The notes: generated from the sequence alone by a model not told the origin. A stretch of DNA of 64,000 bases from Amazonocrinis nigriterrae CENA67 (GCF_016056305.1 NZ_JAECZC010000062.1:45101-109100), one strand, 5' to 3'; counted from the stretch's first letter, positions 53,710 to 63,020 are shown. Translations and numbers: made by a program.

Positions 53710-53773
53710 TTGGTAGATGCACCCTGATAATTAACTCCCCTGGCTGGCTAACACTGGCTGGGGGATTTTTTTT
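53710..53773 (+). ncRNA. nsiR1: NsiR1-like copy 7 (second array)
   Basis: TCCGGA at 53676-53681; conserved start; CCCC/GGGGG hairpin and T8. Apparently intact. Confidence 0.82.
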
Positions 53774-53828
53774 GGTATCACGATTAGAAATTTGTCCGGA
53801 AGATGCTGTTTGAGATGCGAACAATTAA

Positions 53829-53891
53829 TTGGTAGATGCACCCTGATAATTAACTCCCCTGGCTGGCTAACACTGGCTGGGGGATTTTTTT
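53829..53891 (+). ncRNA. nsiR1: NsiR1-like copy 8 (second array)
   Basis: TCCGGA at 53795-53800; same body as copy 7; T7. Apparently intact. Confidence 0.82.
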
Positions 53892-53959
53892 CGGTATCAC
53901 TGACAACCACGATTATAAAAGATTTATCCGGAGGCTGCTGGTGAAATAGCGAATATTGA

Positions 53960-54017
53960 TTGGTAGATGTACCTGATAATGACTTCTCTGGTTACTTGAC
54001 ACTCACTAACAGATTTT
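53960..54017 (+). pseudogene. Decayed NsiR1-like copy 9
   Basis: TCCGGA is kept at 53927-53932 and the start reads TTGGTAGATGTACC. The C-run/G-run stem is lost (CTTCTCTGG then CTAACAGA), leaving only T5. If transcribed it would read through toward copy 10. Confidence 0.6.
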
Positions 54018-54095
54018 TGATGCTGGGTAAACAGCAACCCTGTTTACAACAATCTTACCCGAAAGTTACTCATTCAGTCTCAAACAAATCAATTA

Positions 54096-54157
54096 CTGAT
54101 AAACTTACCCTAATAATTAACTCTCCTAGTCGGTTGCCACCACCGGGGGATTTTTTT
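54096..54157 (+). pseudogene. Decayed NsiR1-like copy 10
   Basis: The CTGATAAACTTACCCTAATAATTAACTC region aligns with the repeat, but TCCGGA has become ACCCGAAA-like and GGTAGATG is gone. The terminator (CTCTCCTAG...CCGGGGGA, T7) persists. Confidence 0.55.
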
Positions 54158-54226
54158 GTGCTGAGAAAACAGCAAGTTTATTTGTGACAATTTTATCCAG
54201 AACATACTGTTTAATCCTAGAACAGA

Positions 54227-54289
54227 TTGTTAGTAAATGCACCCTGATAATTAACTCCTCTGGTTGGCTGCCACCGCTGGGGGATTTTT
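54227..54289 (+). ncRNA. Degenerate NsiR1-like copy 11
   Basis: The -35-region element is TCCAGA (54196-54201). The start reads TTGTTAGTAAATGCACCC, with GGTAGATG altered; the terminator stem is weakened (CCTCTGG/CTGGGGG) with T5. Function doubtful. Confidence 0.5.
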
Positions 54290-54363
54290 CTATTTGAAGA
54301 AAAAAACCACTTCAATTGGTACAAATTAATCCGGAGGATTGTGTTTCAAGTTAGAACAATTAA

Positions 54364-54424
54364 TTGGTAGATGCACCCTGATAACTAACTCCCCTAGCTG
54401 GCTAACACCCACTGGGGGATTTTT
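54364..54424 (+). ncRNA. nsiR1: NsiR1-like copy 12 (second array)
   Basis: TCCGGA at 54330-54335, with the full TTGGTAGATGCACCCTGATAACTAACT-type start and body; hairpin CCCC...GGGGG; T5. The promoter spacer differs from copies 7-8, so it is an older duplicate. Confidence 0.75.
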
Positions 54425-55082
54425 GTGGAAAATCTGTTATTTGTCTGCTGTAACTGCGGATATTGGCTTAGGGCAATATTCTAGCGCAAGTTTGGTAAAA
54501 TATTCTAGCGTGTATAGTGTGCCATTTCTTTTTCTGTCACCGCTTGTTGACCCATTACTTTGAATCGTAGCAAGCATCCTTATCCCTATAGGGTTTTCAG
54601 GTTACTCTTGGTGCTTATGAATCAGTTTAGATGCTTTAACTCGCAGCATTAGCCAAATAACGAATTATTTAAGGATATTGCTTTTTTTGCGATCGCTAGA
54701 CACCCTGTAAGACTTCTACCGCCTAAAAGTTGGAAGTTAGCACATCATATCATTAATATTGTTTAACTTTCTATGTTGGTTTCCAGATAATTTTCATTTC
54801 CTGATGAACTAGATAGTCCATCCAGAAGTTCTGACTCCAAATCAATAATAGCTCTAGTCCTTGAATTTAAAGCTCTTTACGCTCTTTGGCAAACCAAGAA
54901 CACACTTGATTTTGAATTGCAGCCAGGTACTTATTTGCTGAAATTCTTAATTTTTTTCTATGGGTTTGAGGTTTATAGGTTTAAATGCTTTATGTAAATT
55001 GTTAGTCTTCTAGATAATATGGTAGGCTCCGTGAAGCTATGCTAGGATATACCGCTAAATATGCAGAGAGGCACAGAACCAG
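54425..55082. other. 658-bp spacer, no gene seen
   Basis: AT-rich, with scattered stops in all frames. A minus-strand stretch near 54775-54870 reads weakly protein-like (IIDLESELLDGLSSSSGNEN) for about 37 codons, but it has no start and is bounded by stops; it may be a fragment. The last 60 bases presumably hold the promoter of the thioredoxin-like gene. Confidence 0.45.
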
Positions 55083-55403
55083 ATGAGTTTAGCTGTCATT
55101 AAGTTCTCTTCGGAAGAGTGCGGCATCTGCCACAAAATGTCTTTTTATGACCAAAAGGTGGCTGAAGAGCTGGGTTTGCAATTTATTGATGTGAAAATGC
55201 AAGATACAGCTACTTACCGCAGGTATCGTAAAATTTTGTTAACTCAATATCCTGATAAATCAGACATGGGATGGCCAACTTATATTCTCTGTGATTCTCC
55301 AGAGGGAGAATTCCAAATTATCGGTGAAGTCAAAGGAGGTCATCCCAAAGGAGAGTTTAGAAGCCGTTTGCAAGAGGTTCTGAATTCAACGGCTAGTGCT
55401 TGA
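55083..55403 (+). CDS. Thioredoxin-like protein with CGIC motif
   Basis: This 106-residue protein has the thioredoxin-fold opening AVIKFSSEECGICHKMSFYD (residues 4-23, read in parts). The CxxC is C13-G-I-C16. The cis-Pro position is MGWPTYILCD (about 62-71), followed by GGHPKGEF. The CGIC motif is unlike the standard CGPC and suggests a specialised thiol-disulfide protein or electron carrier. Partner unknown. Followed at once by a heptamer array. Confidence 0.82.
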   Translation: MSLAVIKFSSEECGICHKMSFYDQKVAEELGLQFIDVKMQDTATYRRYRKILLTQYPDKSDMGWPTYILCDSPEGEFQIIGEVKGGHPKGEFRSRLQEVLNSTASA

Positions 55404-55441
55404 TGCTTGGGTCAAAAGAGCAGGGGTGCAGGGGAGAACAA

Positions 55442-55605
55442 CAACTGACAACTGACAACTGACAACTGACAACTGACAACTGACAACTGACAACTGACAA
55501 CTGACAACTGACAACTGACAACTGACAACTGACAACTGACAACTGACAACTGACAACTGACAACTGACCACTGACAACTGACAACTGACAACTGACAACT
55601 GAACT
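55442..55605. repeat. CAACTGA heptanucleotide array (about 23 units)
   Basis: Nearly perfect tandem CAACTGA units have a single variant (CCACTGA) near 55566. It is the longest such array in the window; shorter versions lie at 14450, 37005 and 61280. Each reading frame stays open on the minus strand, giving spurious frames. Confidence 0.9.
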
Positions 55606-55839
55606 CTAGTCAGAATTAATCACCTGGAAAGATTTGACTTCTAGGACAGGGCCTATCATGGCAATTGTCATGATATCTTCGCGCACCTGTCCTTCAACTT
55701 TTGCTTTTTGTCCAGCTTTGAGTAAGCTTTTGTCTGCACCTTTGAGAATTTCGTAGGTAACACCCTCATCTGTGACTAACGCCCAAGCGCCAGTGCCAAT
55801 TTGACGACGTTCGATAGTGCCTGTAACTGTGATGCTCAT
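55606..55839 (-). CDS. DUF5818-like small OB-fold protein
   Basis: This 77-residue, all-beta protein has TVTGTIERRQIGTGAWALVTDEG (about 4-26, read in parts), YEIL and AKVEGQVRED segments. The pattern of strands suggests an OB-like barrel that binds nucleic acid, ion or protein. The conserved cyanobacterial family is remembered as DUF5818-like; function unknown. Single gene with heptamer arrays on both sides. Confidence 0.65.
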   Translation of the reverse strand: MSITVTGTIERRQIGTGAWALVTDEGVTYEILKGADKSLLKAGQKAKVEGQVREDIMTIAMIGPVLEVKSFQVINSD

Positions 55840-55958
55840 AATTAAGTGGGGAGTAGGGAGTGGGGAGTGGGGAGTAGGGAGTAGGGAGTTAGGAGTTAGG
55901 AGTTAGGAGTTAGGAGTAGAAATTCCTAATTCCCCAGTACCCAGTCCCCAGTCCCCTT

Positions 55959-57809
55959 CTATGCTGGTTTATTTTCGTTTTTTAATGCTAATCTAGCCAA
56001 ACCATAACAAAGTAGGGCGTTGATGATGAGGAAGAACCTAGCTAAGTTACCACTTCCTAAACCCCAAACTGCTGGGTCGTAAATTGCACTGACTGTCAAG
56101 CAAGCTGCAACACCCAAGGTGGAACCAATGGCAAACCATTTCCAACTAGGATGTCCTAGTAATAATGCTATTAAAACAAGGGGAATCAAGACACTGGCAA
56201 ATAAAGGATTAAAAGCATTTGTGCCCTGTATGGTGTTGCCGAGTTCGGGAATGGAACTGCCCAAAACTCTCATAGGCCACTGGGGAAGGTCAAAGATATA
56301 AATTCCTTTGAGGAAGAATAACCCAGAACTGCCAGCTATTAAGCCACTGGATAAAGACCAACTCCAAGTGAAGGGAAAGTAAACTCGTAAAAACCAAGCT
56401 AACAAATAGGAACCCAATACCATGAGAAGTTTGGGTAAAAGTGCGATCGCGCCGCCGTCAATCCAAAAACCTGGGTTAAGATAGCCATTATCGCGTAACC
56501 ACTGGAAGAAATCTTGGAAAGTAATTTGCCCTTGAGTGGCAAGTTTAACTGCTGCTTCGGCATTGAGTTGTCCAGCACCATAATAGTTCAAACTATCATC
56601 TTGGATAACTCTTGCTGACTGCTTAAGGACTTTTAATACTTCATCTGGATCTTTGATACCACTGGCTTTAATTAATGCTGCCACACCAGCAACGTGAGGC
56701 GAAGCCATGCTAGTACCTTCAAGCCCCACAAATGCAACTTCGCCGTTTTCGTCGATGCTTTCTTGCAGAATTGTACCAGCTTTACTACCACCAGGGGCGG
56801 ATATATCAACCCCAGCACCAAAGTTAGAATAGCTTGCTTTTTCGCCATCTGGGCCGAGTGCAGAAACGCCGATAACGTGGGGATAACGTGCTGGATAGCT
56901 TGCACCATTGGCGTTTTGATTGCCGGCGGCGGCAATTATGACTACACCTTTTCTATGGGCATGTTCTATTGCTTGCTTGATTAACTGGCTGTCACCGCCA
57001 CCACCCAAGCTCATATTAATCACATCTGCACCGTTATCAGCAGCAAATTTAATGGCTTCGGCAATATCAGCTACGGTACCACCACCGTTCGCACTGAGTA
57101 CTTTTAGCGGCATGAGACTGGCTTCGTAAGCAATGCCAGCTACACCATAGTTATTATTGGTAGATTGAGCAACAGTACCGGCGACATGAGTACCGTGTCC
57201 GTTGTCATCTGTGGCTTCTTCACGGTCGTTAACAAAATCATAGCCTTTGACGAATTTCGTCTGTTCCAAGTCGCGTACACGAGTGATACCTGAATCAATT
57301 ACAGCAACGGTGATGCCGCTACCTTTAGTTTGACTCCACGCGCCTTCAACACCAATTTGGTGCAAGTTCCACTGTTTGCTGTAATACTGGTCATTAGGGC
57401 CAGTTAACGAGGGGGTTACTTGCTCACCATCTGAAGATTTTAAAACTGTTGCTAGCCCAACGGCTTCACTTGGTTGGGGGATTATTCTGTAGATGTAATT
57501 TGGTTCGATGAATTCTGTCGCTTTGGCAAATTGAGATTTTTGTAATTCTTTCAGTCGCTGGCGATCGCCTTTGATAATATAAACATTGTCCTGGGCTGAA
57601 AATTTGTTGTCTAATTGGGGTATAACGTTGTATTGCGCTGCGATCGCTTGTAAATCCTGCTTTACTAATTCTCTTGGAATATCTTCCCGAAAATCAAGCA
57701 AAATCGTGTCAAACTCACCTTTAGCTGCTAGCCCCTGAAAATTTAGGTAGCCAAACACAGCAGTTACTAACCCAATGACAAACAAGCACAATAATATAAG
57801 TCTTCTCAT
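55959..57809 (-). CDS. Membrane-anchored subtilisin-like S8 peptidase
   Basis: This 616-residue protein has an N-terminal hydrophobic segment (3-21), a propeptide-like region (about 30-110), and a subtilase domain. The catalytic residues are D172 (VIDSG), H205 (NGHGTHVAGT) and S367 (GTSMASPHVAG); the oxyanion Asn is N297 in AAGN. After the domain come several predicted membrane helices (about 455-610), unusual for a secreted subtilase. They suggest the protease is held in the membrane with its active site outside the cytoplasm. Divergent from the gene at 57930. Substrate unknown. Confidence 0.92.
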   Translation of the reverse strand: MRRLILLCLFVIGLVTAVFGYLNFQGLAAKGEFDTILLDFREDIPRELVKQDLQAIAAQYNVIPQLDNKFSAQDNVYIIKGDRQRLKELQKSQFAKATEFIEPNYIYRIIPQPSEAVGLATVLKSSDGEQVTPSLTGPNDQYYSKQWNLHQIGVEGAWSQTKGSGITVAVIDSGITRVRDLEQTKFVKGYDFVNDREEATDDNGHGTHVAGTVAQSTNNNYGVAGIAYEASLMPLKVLSANGGGTVADIAEAIKFAADNGADVINMSLGGGGDSQLIKQAIEHAHRKGVVIIAAAGNQNANGASYPARYPHVIGVSALGPDGEKASYSNFGAGVDISAPGGSKAGTILQESIDENGEVAFVGLEGTSMASPHVAGVAALIKASGIKDPDEVLKVLKQSARVIQDDSLNYYGAGQLNAEAAVKLATQGQITFQDFFQWLRDNGYLNPGFWIDGGAIALLPKLLMVLGSYLLAWFLRVYFPFTWSWSLSSGLIAGSSGLFFLKGIYIFDLPQWPMRVLGSSIPELGNTIQGTNAFNPLFASVLIPLVLIALLLGHPSWKWFAIGSTLGVAACLTVSAIYDPAVWGLGSGNLARFFLIINALLCYGLARLALKNENKPA

Positions 57810-57929
57810 ATTAACTCATCACCGCTATTTGCCAGTTTGCTCACTACGATAACTTATATCCGTCCCTATGTGGATGTATTTTGCACTTTAGTTACACAAC
57901 TTTTACTCACATTCAGGATAGTTTAAACA

Positions 57930-58364
57930 ATGGAACGTGGTCTTTTGTGGTTGCCTTTGTTAGCAATGTTTTTCTGGTTGGCTTGGCAAGGCTCGAAGGA
58001 GTATCAAAAAGTCGAGGCTTATCGTGCTTGGGCAGAACAATTTGAAAGAGCTAAGTATGATATTTATGCTGTATTGGGTCAAAAAGGTAACAATATAACT
58101 TGGGGTAAACCCACACCAAAAGGGCCGATAAAACTAGAAACATTTTCTCTAGTTGATGTTCAAGAAGTCAGGCTGTTAATAGATGGTAAATCAATAGAAT
58201 TGGAAAGGTTGCCAGAAAAAGGTCGGACTATTGAGTTAGAGTTTTTGTTTAGTAAAGGTGCTAATTCTGTGCGGGTTCCGTTTACAGAAATACCTTTGGC
58301 GGCAGAATGGGGTAAGTATTTGCAGGGAGCATTGCAAAATTTACAGTTGGAACAAAATCAGTAA
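57930..58364 (+). CDS. Hypothetical protein with N-terminal membrane anchor
   Basis: This 144-residue protein has a single hydrophobic N-terminal segment (about 4-22, LLWLPLLAMFFWLAW) followed by a charged helix and a beta-rich region (about 55-130). It looks like an inner-membrane-anchored periplasmic protein. Family not recognised. Divergent from the membrane subtilase with 120 bp between starts, so the two may share regulation. Confidence 0.7.
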   Translation: MERGLLWLPLLAMFFWLAWQGSKEYQKVEAYRAWAEQFERAKYDIYAVLGQKGNNITWGKPTPKGPIKLETFSLVDVQEVRLLIDGKSIELERLPEKGRTIELEFLFSKGANSVRVPFTEIPLAAEWGKYLQGALQNLQLEQNQ

Positions 58365-58752
58365 GCAGTAGTCATTAGTTATCATTAAGGATGAATGGTT
58401 AGTAGAGTTAGAGTGTGGTGTGTGCTAGCTCTACTATGGGCAAGTTTTATTAATTATGCTTAAGTTTTTGTTAGATATAGCAATCCTGTTGGTGTTGTGA
58501 TAAGTATTTTTTTATCGAACCGCTAAGGACGCCAAGGACGCCAAGAGAAGAAAGAGTTTTATAAAGTTATTTCAATAGGCCTCTTGTAAAAGGCTCGATT
58601 TTTAACTCTTTCTCTGCGCCTTTGCGCCTCTGCGTGAATTAAAAAATATTTATGCAATAAATTTAATAAATTTAGGAATTCACTTTAAAGAGTTTGTAGT
58701 GATTTTTATGAATTAAAAATGTTGAGGCTCTTTTTTAAGAGTGTAGTTGGTG
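58365..58752. other. 388-bp spacer with dispersed repeats
   Basis: It contains the second copy (58476-58556) of the repeat at 31318-31405. It also has TAGGCCTCTTGTAAAAGGC and CGCCTTTGCGCCTCTGCG, which match altered, inverted phrases at 2518-2611. No gene is seen. Confidence 0.55.
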
Positions 58753-60384
58753 ATGAAAAAAATTATTCCCTTTTTTGGGATTGCTTTACTGCTCAATGCT
58801 TGTGTTTCTGGTTTTAATGATTCTTCGCAAGCAAATATTAATCCTAAACCTCAAGCTAAAAATTGTCCAAAGGCTACGGTTGTTTCCTTACCTGCTGTGA
58901 AGAAGAATGAAAGCTTTTATGATAGGTTTGATTTCCACATTCGTAATATTGTAACTGATGCAGATACGGTTCGGTTTCAGAGTTTAAAGTATGATTTTGT
59001 TTTCTGTCGTAGTAACAATTCTTGGACGGTGCAACCAGGCACTCTACCCAAGGAGTTACAGCCACAAAGTAACTATGCAGCATTCGCACAAGAAACGGTT
59101 AATCCTAAGTTCAAAAATATCGTTTTTCAAGGAAAAATTTATCAGTATCGAGTCTTGAGAGAACCGAAGTTTTCTTTAGGTGAGAATGGTAATATATCAA
59201 GACAAAATCAACCGGAACCTGCAAAAGATAAAGTTGTCTTTGAGTTAGTTAATCCTAATAGTAAAAAAACTCAGCAAAAAACTTTATATACTCTCAAAAA
59301 TTTGCAAAATGCAGCGGTAAAAGCTGGTTATTCAGCAATAGGAAGTCAATTAGGTTTTCCCCGCATTACTTCTGCTGTGATTTTTGATAATCGTATCTGG
59401 TGGTCGGTTGCTTTTGAACAAGGAGAAGGTAATAACGGTATTGCCACTATTGTCAGTTATGACCCGCAGACCGATAAATTTACCCTCATTCAACCAGAGG
59501 AACTCTGGTCTACCCAAATTACTGATTTAACGATCGCTGGTGATGGCAAGAATCCTACTTTGTGGATGGGTACTAATGTGAGTGGAGAAGGCAATCTTTA
59601 TATTCCTGCTAAAGGATTAGTTGCTTACCGTCCTAATTCCCAAAATCCGAATTCGGGTTCTTTGACTGCTTACACTATTGATAATAGTCCTTTGGTGGGG
59701 GCAATTCCTGATAAACTCAAGTTGGAAAATGACCAACTATGGATCGGTACTGGTAACGGCGTTTGTCGAGTGAAGTGGCAAACTGCTGATAATCGTGATT
59801 GGTCTTGCTGGCGATTTACAGCAATGGCTAAACTGCCATCAGATAAATTACCACTTTACAGTGCATTGACTAATAAAACTCCTGCTGTCTCTTTGTCTGG
59901 TAATAACAGTGAAGATGTAGAGGTGTTGTGGTGGAGTCCTACAAATTTCCAAACTCTCCAAGGACGCTATGAGGTGAGATATCCTCAAGGGTTTAAGGTG
60001 GAGGTGAATGAAGGTGGAAGTATTTATGAGTTTAAGCGGTCTTTATCACCAGGAAAACCACCTGTTTATTGGCCTGGTTTTGAGTGGCATTGGAATGGTA
60101 AGCGCTTTGTGCGAGGATTGGATGAAGTCTCCCTTAATTTAGTCGGCGGCGGCCCGCGCGGCATTGGTTCTGGTCAAATCTCACCGGATGCGCCTATTGA
60201 TTGGAATAGTATGCGTGGCGATTTAGAATTACTTCAGCTTTCGGCAAAATCAACTAGTGTAAAATATTACTCTGGTTGGGTTGATGCAGCCAAGCTTCAA
60301 CCTTATCTCACGGTTGTGCCACAAGAACGACCACAAAACCCACAAACAAATCCTTTGGCAGCAAAAGTCAACGAATTGAAGTAG
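58753..60384 (+). CDS. Putative lipoprotein, beta-rich conserved hypothetical
   Basis: This protein has about 543 residues from ATG 58753 (TTG 58747 and GTG 58750 precede it in frame). The signal sequence KKIIPFFGIALLLNAC ends in a lipobox (LLNAC, Cys near 17). The mature part is rich in WxxG-type strands (for example DNRIWWSVAFEQGEG, NPTLWMGTNVSGEG, NDQLWIGTGNGVC), suggesting a beta-propeller of about six blades. Family not recognised; envelope location is inferred. Alone before thiD. Confidence 0.75.
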   Translation: MKKIIPFFGIALLLNACVSGFNDSSQANINPKPQAKNCPKATVVSLPAVKKNESFYDRFDFHIRNIVTDADTVRFQSLKYDFVFCRSNNSWTVQPGTLPKELQPQSNYAAFAQETVNPKFKNIVFQGKIYQYRVLREPKFSLGENGNISRQNQPEPAKDKVVFELVNPNSKKTQQKTLYTLKNLQNAAVKAGYSAIGSQLGFPRITSAVIFDNRIWWSVAFEQGEGNNGIATIVSYDPQTDKFTLIQPEELWSTQITDLTIAGDGKNPTLWMGTNVSGEGNLYIPAKGLVAYRPNSQNPNSGSLTAYTIDNSPLVGAIPDKLKLENDQLWIGTGNGVCRVKWQTADNRDWSCWRFTAMAKLPSDKLPLYSALTNKTPAVSLSGNNSEDVEVLWWSPTNFQTLQGRYEVRYPQGFKVEVNEGGSIYEFKRSLSPGKPPVYWPGFEWHWNGKRFVRGLDEVSLNLVGGGPRGIGSGQISPDAPIDWNSMRGDLELLQLSAKSTSVKYYSGWVDAAKLQPYLTVVPQERPQNPQTNPLAAKVNELK

Positions 60385-60455
60385 AAACTTTGCAATGCAA
60401 CGTCTCTACGAAATGAAAATAACTCTGTTCCCCACTCCCTACTTCCTCCAAATTT

Positions 60456-61277
60456 ATGAACGCTGAAACAATATCCAGTGTACCTGTTGCTTTAACCATT
60501 GCTGGTTCAGATAGTGGTGGTGGTGCGGGAATTCAAGCTGATTTACGCACTTTTGCCTTTCATTGTGTTCACGGTACTAGCGCTATCACCTGTGTCACGG
60601 CACAGAACACTTTGGGGGTGGCGCGGGTTGATGCTATGCCAGTGGAGGCAGTTGTGGCGCAAATTCAAGCAGTGGTTGAGGATATCGGCGTACAAGCTGC
60701 AAAAACCGGAATGTTACTCAACCAAGAAATTATCTCTGCTGTTGCCCAGCAAGTAGAAGCTTTACAAATCGATAACTTAGTGGTTGACCCGGTGATGGTA
60801 TCACGCACCGGGGCACAATTGATTGATGATAACGCTGTGAAGACTCTGCGCGAAAATTTGATTCCCAAGGCGGCTATTGTGACGCCAAATCGTTATGAAG
60901 CACAGATTTTGAGCGGCTTACAAATTAATTCTTTAGATGATATGGGCAAAGCTGCTCAAACTATTCATGAAAATTTGGGGGCGAAGGCTGTTTTAGTTAA
61001 AGGTGGAGGAATGCAAGGAAATTTACGTGGTGTTGATGTCTGGTTTGATGGCGAAAAGCTGGAAATCTTGACCACAAGGCTAGTGGAAAGCAAAAATACC
61101 CACGGTACTGGTTGTACATTATCAGCTGCGATCGCTGCTAATCTGGCAATGGGAAATGACTTGTGGCCAGCAGTACAACAGGCAAAGGAATATGTCACCA
61201 CTGCACTTTCTTACGCCTTAGATATTGGCAAAGGGCAAGGCCCTGTGGGACACTTTTTTTCATTGTTACAAAATTAA
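60456..61277 (+). CDS. thiD: Hydroxymethylpyrimidine kinase / phosphomethylpyrimidine kinase
   Basis: This 273-residue ribokinase-like enzyme phosphorylates HMP and HMP-P in thiamine biosynthesis. Landmarks are AGSDSGGGAGIQADLRTF (about 16-33), ENTLGV-equivalent AQNTLGVARV (about 48-57), KTGML (about 85-89), VVDPVMVSRTG (about 108-118), LVKGGGMQG (about 180-188), and the anion hole/base GTGCTLSAAIAANLA (about 221-235). Full length. Monocistronic; no TPP riboswitch was noticed upstream. Confidence 0.95.
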   Translation: MNAETISSVPVALTIAGSDSGGGAGIQADLRTFAFHCVHGTSAITCVTAQNTLGVARVDAMPVEAVVAQIQAVVEDIGVQAAKTGMLLNQEIISAVAQQVEALQIDNLVVDPVMVSRTGAQLIDDNAVKTLRENLIPKAAIVTPNRYEAQILSGLQINSLDDMGKAAQTIHENLGAKAVLVKGGGMQGNLRGVDVWFDGEKLEILTTRLVESKNTHGTGCTLSAAIAANLAMGNDLWPAVQQAKEYVTTALSYALDIGKGQGPVGHFFSLLQN

Positions 61278-61645
61278 CTTTTTGGTCAGTTGTCAGTTGC
61301 TAGTCACCACTAACCACTGACCACTGACCACTAACCACTTACCCCTTCGGGGTGACGCTCCTTCTCCCAAGGGGAGACGCTACGCTTTCCGTCGCTAACG
61401 CTCTTGAGATCGCCAGTCGCTCATGGGGAGCCACTCCGTTGCGGGGGTTCCCCCCGTTGAAGGAAGTGGCGTGGAAACCCCCAAGACCGCGCTGGCTCAC
61501 CACTAACTTTATTCCAAATGTAAAGAAAAAATCTTTGCTCTCTCGGCATTTTTCTATTATTCTTGGGCATAGTTTCAGGGATGACTAGAATTTGATAGTC
61601 TCTCTGGATGACCTGATTACCTCTATTTTTTATACCAAATCAACA
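61278..61645. repeat. Composite repeat spacer (STRR plus GGGAGCCACTCC element)
   Basis: ACTGACC/ACTAACC heptamers (about 61284-61340) are followed by a GC-rich block. The block includes CCCCTTCGGGG, CTCCCAAGGGGAG, GGAGCCACTCCGTTGCGGG and GGGGTTCCCCCC, a chain of short palindromes characteristic of Nostoc repeat elements. A 78-codon frame across this block is rejected as a gene. Confidence 0.65.
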
Positions 61646-62254
61646 ATGCGAACAACCACAGGTTCTGTTCACAGCAATCCTGCAAAACCAACATCTCAAA
61701 CCTACCCCCCCTCTGTACCAATGTACGTTTACCGGGAATTGGCAGTAGAGTTACAAGCAACACAGGCAAAGTTAGATGCACTGACTGCCAAAAACCAACA
61801 ACTGGTGCAAGAAAATCAACTACTCCGCCACGAGGTTAGCAAAGTGGTTCAGTCTTTTTTACACCTGCAAAAATTGGTAGGTTTTGATGCTACACCTGGT
61901 TCTCACCAAGCTCAAAATTCTTCTTTTGATGGGAAAAGTCTAAATAACCATCCAGCGGCTGATACACATCCACGTCAGCAGTTTTCTCGTTCGCGTCAAC
62001 CTACGGTTTCTCAAGTGTCGAACAGCAAAAGTCATCGTTCTGACTTCTCTGTGCCCACAATGGACATAAATGCCCCAATGCCACAAACAGTCCTCATTGA
62101 AGAGCAGGAAGTCGGCTATTATCCTACCACACAGGCAGAGGCAAAGGAATTCAATGGTTGGTGGTTAGCCTTCACTATCCTGTTAATTATGCTTACTGCT
62201 TTTGCTGCTGGTTATTTGATTGTGCGTCCACTATTTGAATATCAGAGTCGTTAG
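61646..62254 (+). CDS. Hypothetical coiled-coil protein with C-terminal membrane anchor
   Basis: This protein has about 202 residues from ATG 61646 (MRTTTGSVH); an earlier start at 61592 reads repeat-derived sequence. A coiled coil (ELQATQAKLDALTAKNQQLV..., about residues 36-75) is followed by a Ser/Gln-rich linker. A C-terminal hydrophobic helix (WWLAFTILLIMLTAFAAGYLIV, read in parts, about 170-193) ends it. The layout suggests a tail-anchored membrane protein. It precedes glnB by 306 bp; a functional link is unproven. Confidence 0.72.
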   Translation: MRTTTGSVHSNPAKPTSQTYPPSVPMYVYRELAVELQATQAKLDALTAKNQQLVQENQLLRHEVSKVVQSFLHLQKLVGFDATPGSHQAQNSSFDGKSLNNHPAADTHPRQQFSRSRQPTVSQVSNSKSHRSDFSVPTMDINAPMPQTVLIEEQEVGYYPTTQAEAKEFNGWWLAFTILLIMLTAFAAGYLIVRPLFEYQSR

Positions 62255-62452
62255 TTGATACATGCATTTTTGGTGTAATTGATCCAAAATCACTGTTTCA
62301 ATAAATGAAATTTGTCTTTTAAGTTACAAAACTACATACAAAAACGTTCACTACACAACAATGTCTCATAATCAGAATCTCAAGGATTGATCAATCCTGG
62401 CCACTGCTAATGTCAGAATTGCTTGTTGAGGGTGTATACAGTTTAAAAAAAA

Positions 62453-62466
62453 GTTGCAATTCTTAC
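62453..62466 (+). promoter_or_regulatory. Possible NtcA site upstream of glnB
   Basis: GT-N10-AC (GTTGCAATTCTTAC) fits the relaxed NtcA consensus and lies 95 bp upstream of the glnB ATG. AATAGT about 20 bases downstream could be the -10. The match is minimal, so this is tentative; glnB is NtcA-regulated in several cyanobacteria. Confidence 0.35.
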
Positions 62467-62548
62467 ATATCTATTTGAAATAGTGCAAATGGTGAAAGTG
62501 TCAGACAGTGGATCTGGTTAGATAGATAAACGAACCTATTAGAACTAA

Positions 62549-62899
<351 letters not shown>

Positions 62900-63020
62900 A
62901 TCAAAGTTGCATATATTTGTGTTGACTGATGACTGTTGACTGATGACGGTCAGCAGTCAACGTTTCTCGCTATCGTTCTGCCTTTATGGAACCAATGTTA
63001 CTAGCTGTTGACGCTACCTG

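Larger units (their letters stand above)
53676..54424 (+). repeat. Second NsiR1-like tandem array (six units, partly decayed)
   Basis: Six units aligned to the hetF-linked NsiR1 repeats occur here, 36 kb away. Units 7, 8 and 12 keep TCCGGA, the TTGGTAGATGCACC start and a CCCC/GGGGG terminator. Unit 9 keeps its promoter but has lost the terminator stem. Unit 10 keeps the terminator but lost the promoter and start. Unit 11 has TCCAGA and a changed start. Units 7 and 8 are nearly identical to copies 3-6, including the GGTATCAC linker and 119-bp spacing. Confidence 0.87.

Noticed and set aside
55386..55598. Minus-strand frames of 63-70 codons reading SVVSCQL repeats
   Set aside because: Pure translation of the CAACTGA heptamer array.
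60400..60455. TPP riboswitch upstream of thiD
   Set aside because: Only about 70 bp of spacer separates the preceding gene, and no CTGAGA or ACCTGA-like core was seen.
61352..61588. 78-codon frame after thiD
   Set aside because: Lies wholly in a GC-rich palindromic spacer repeat and has no family-like features.
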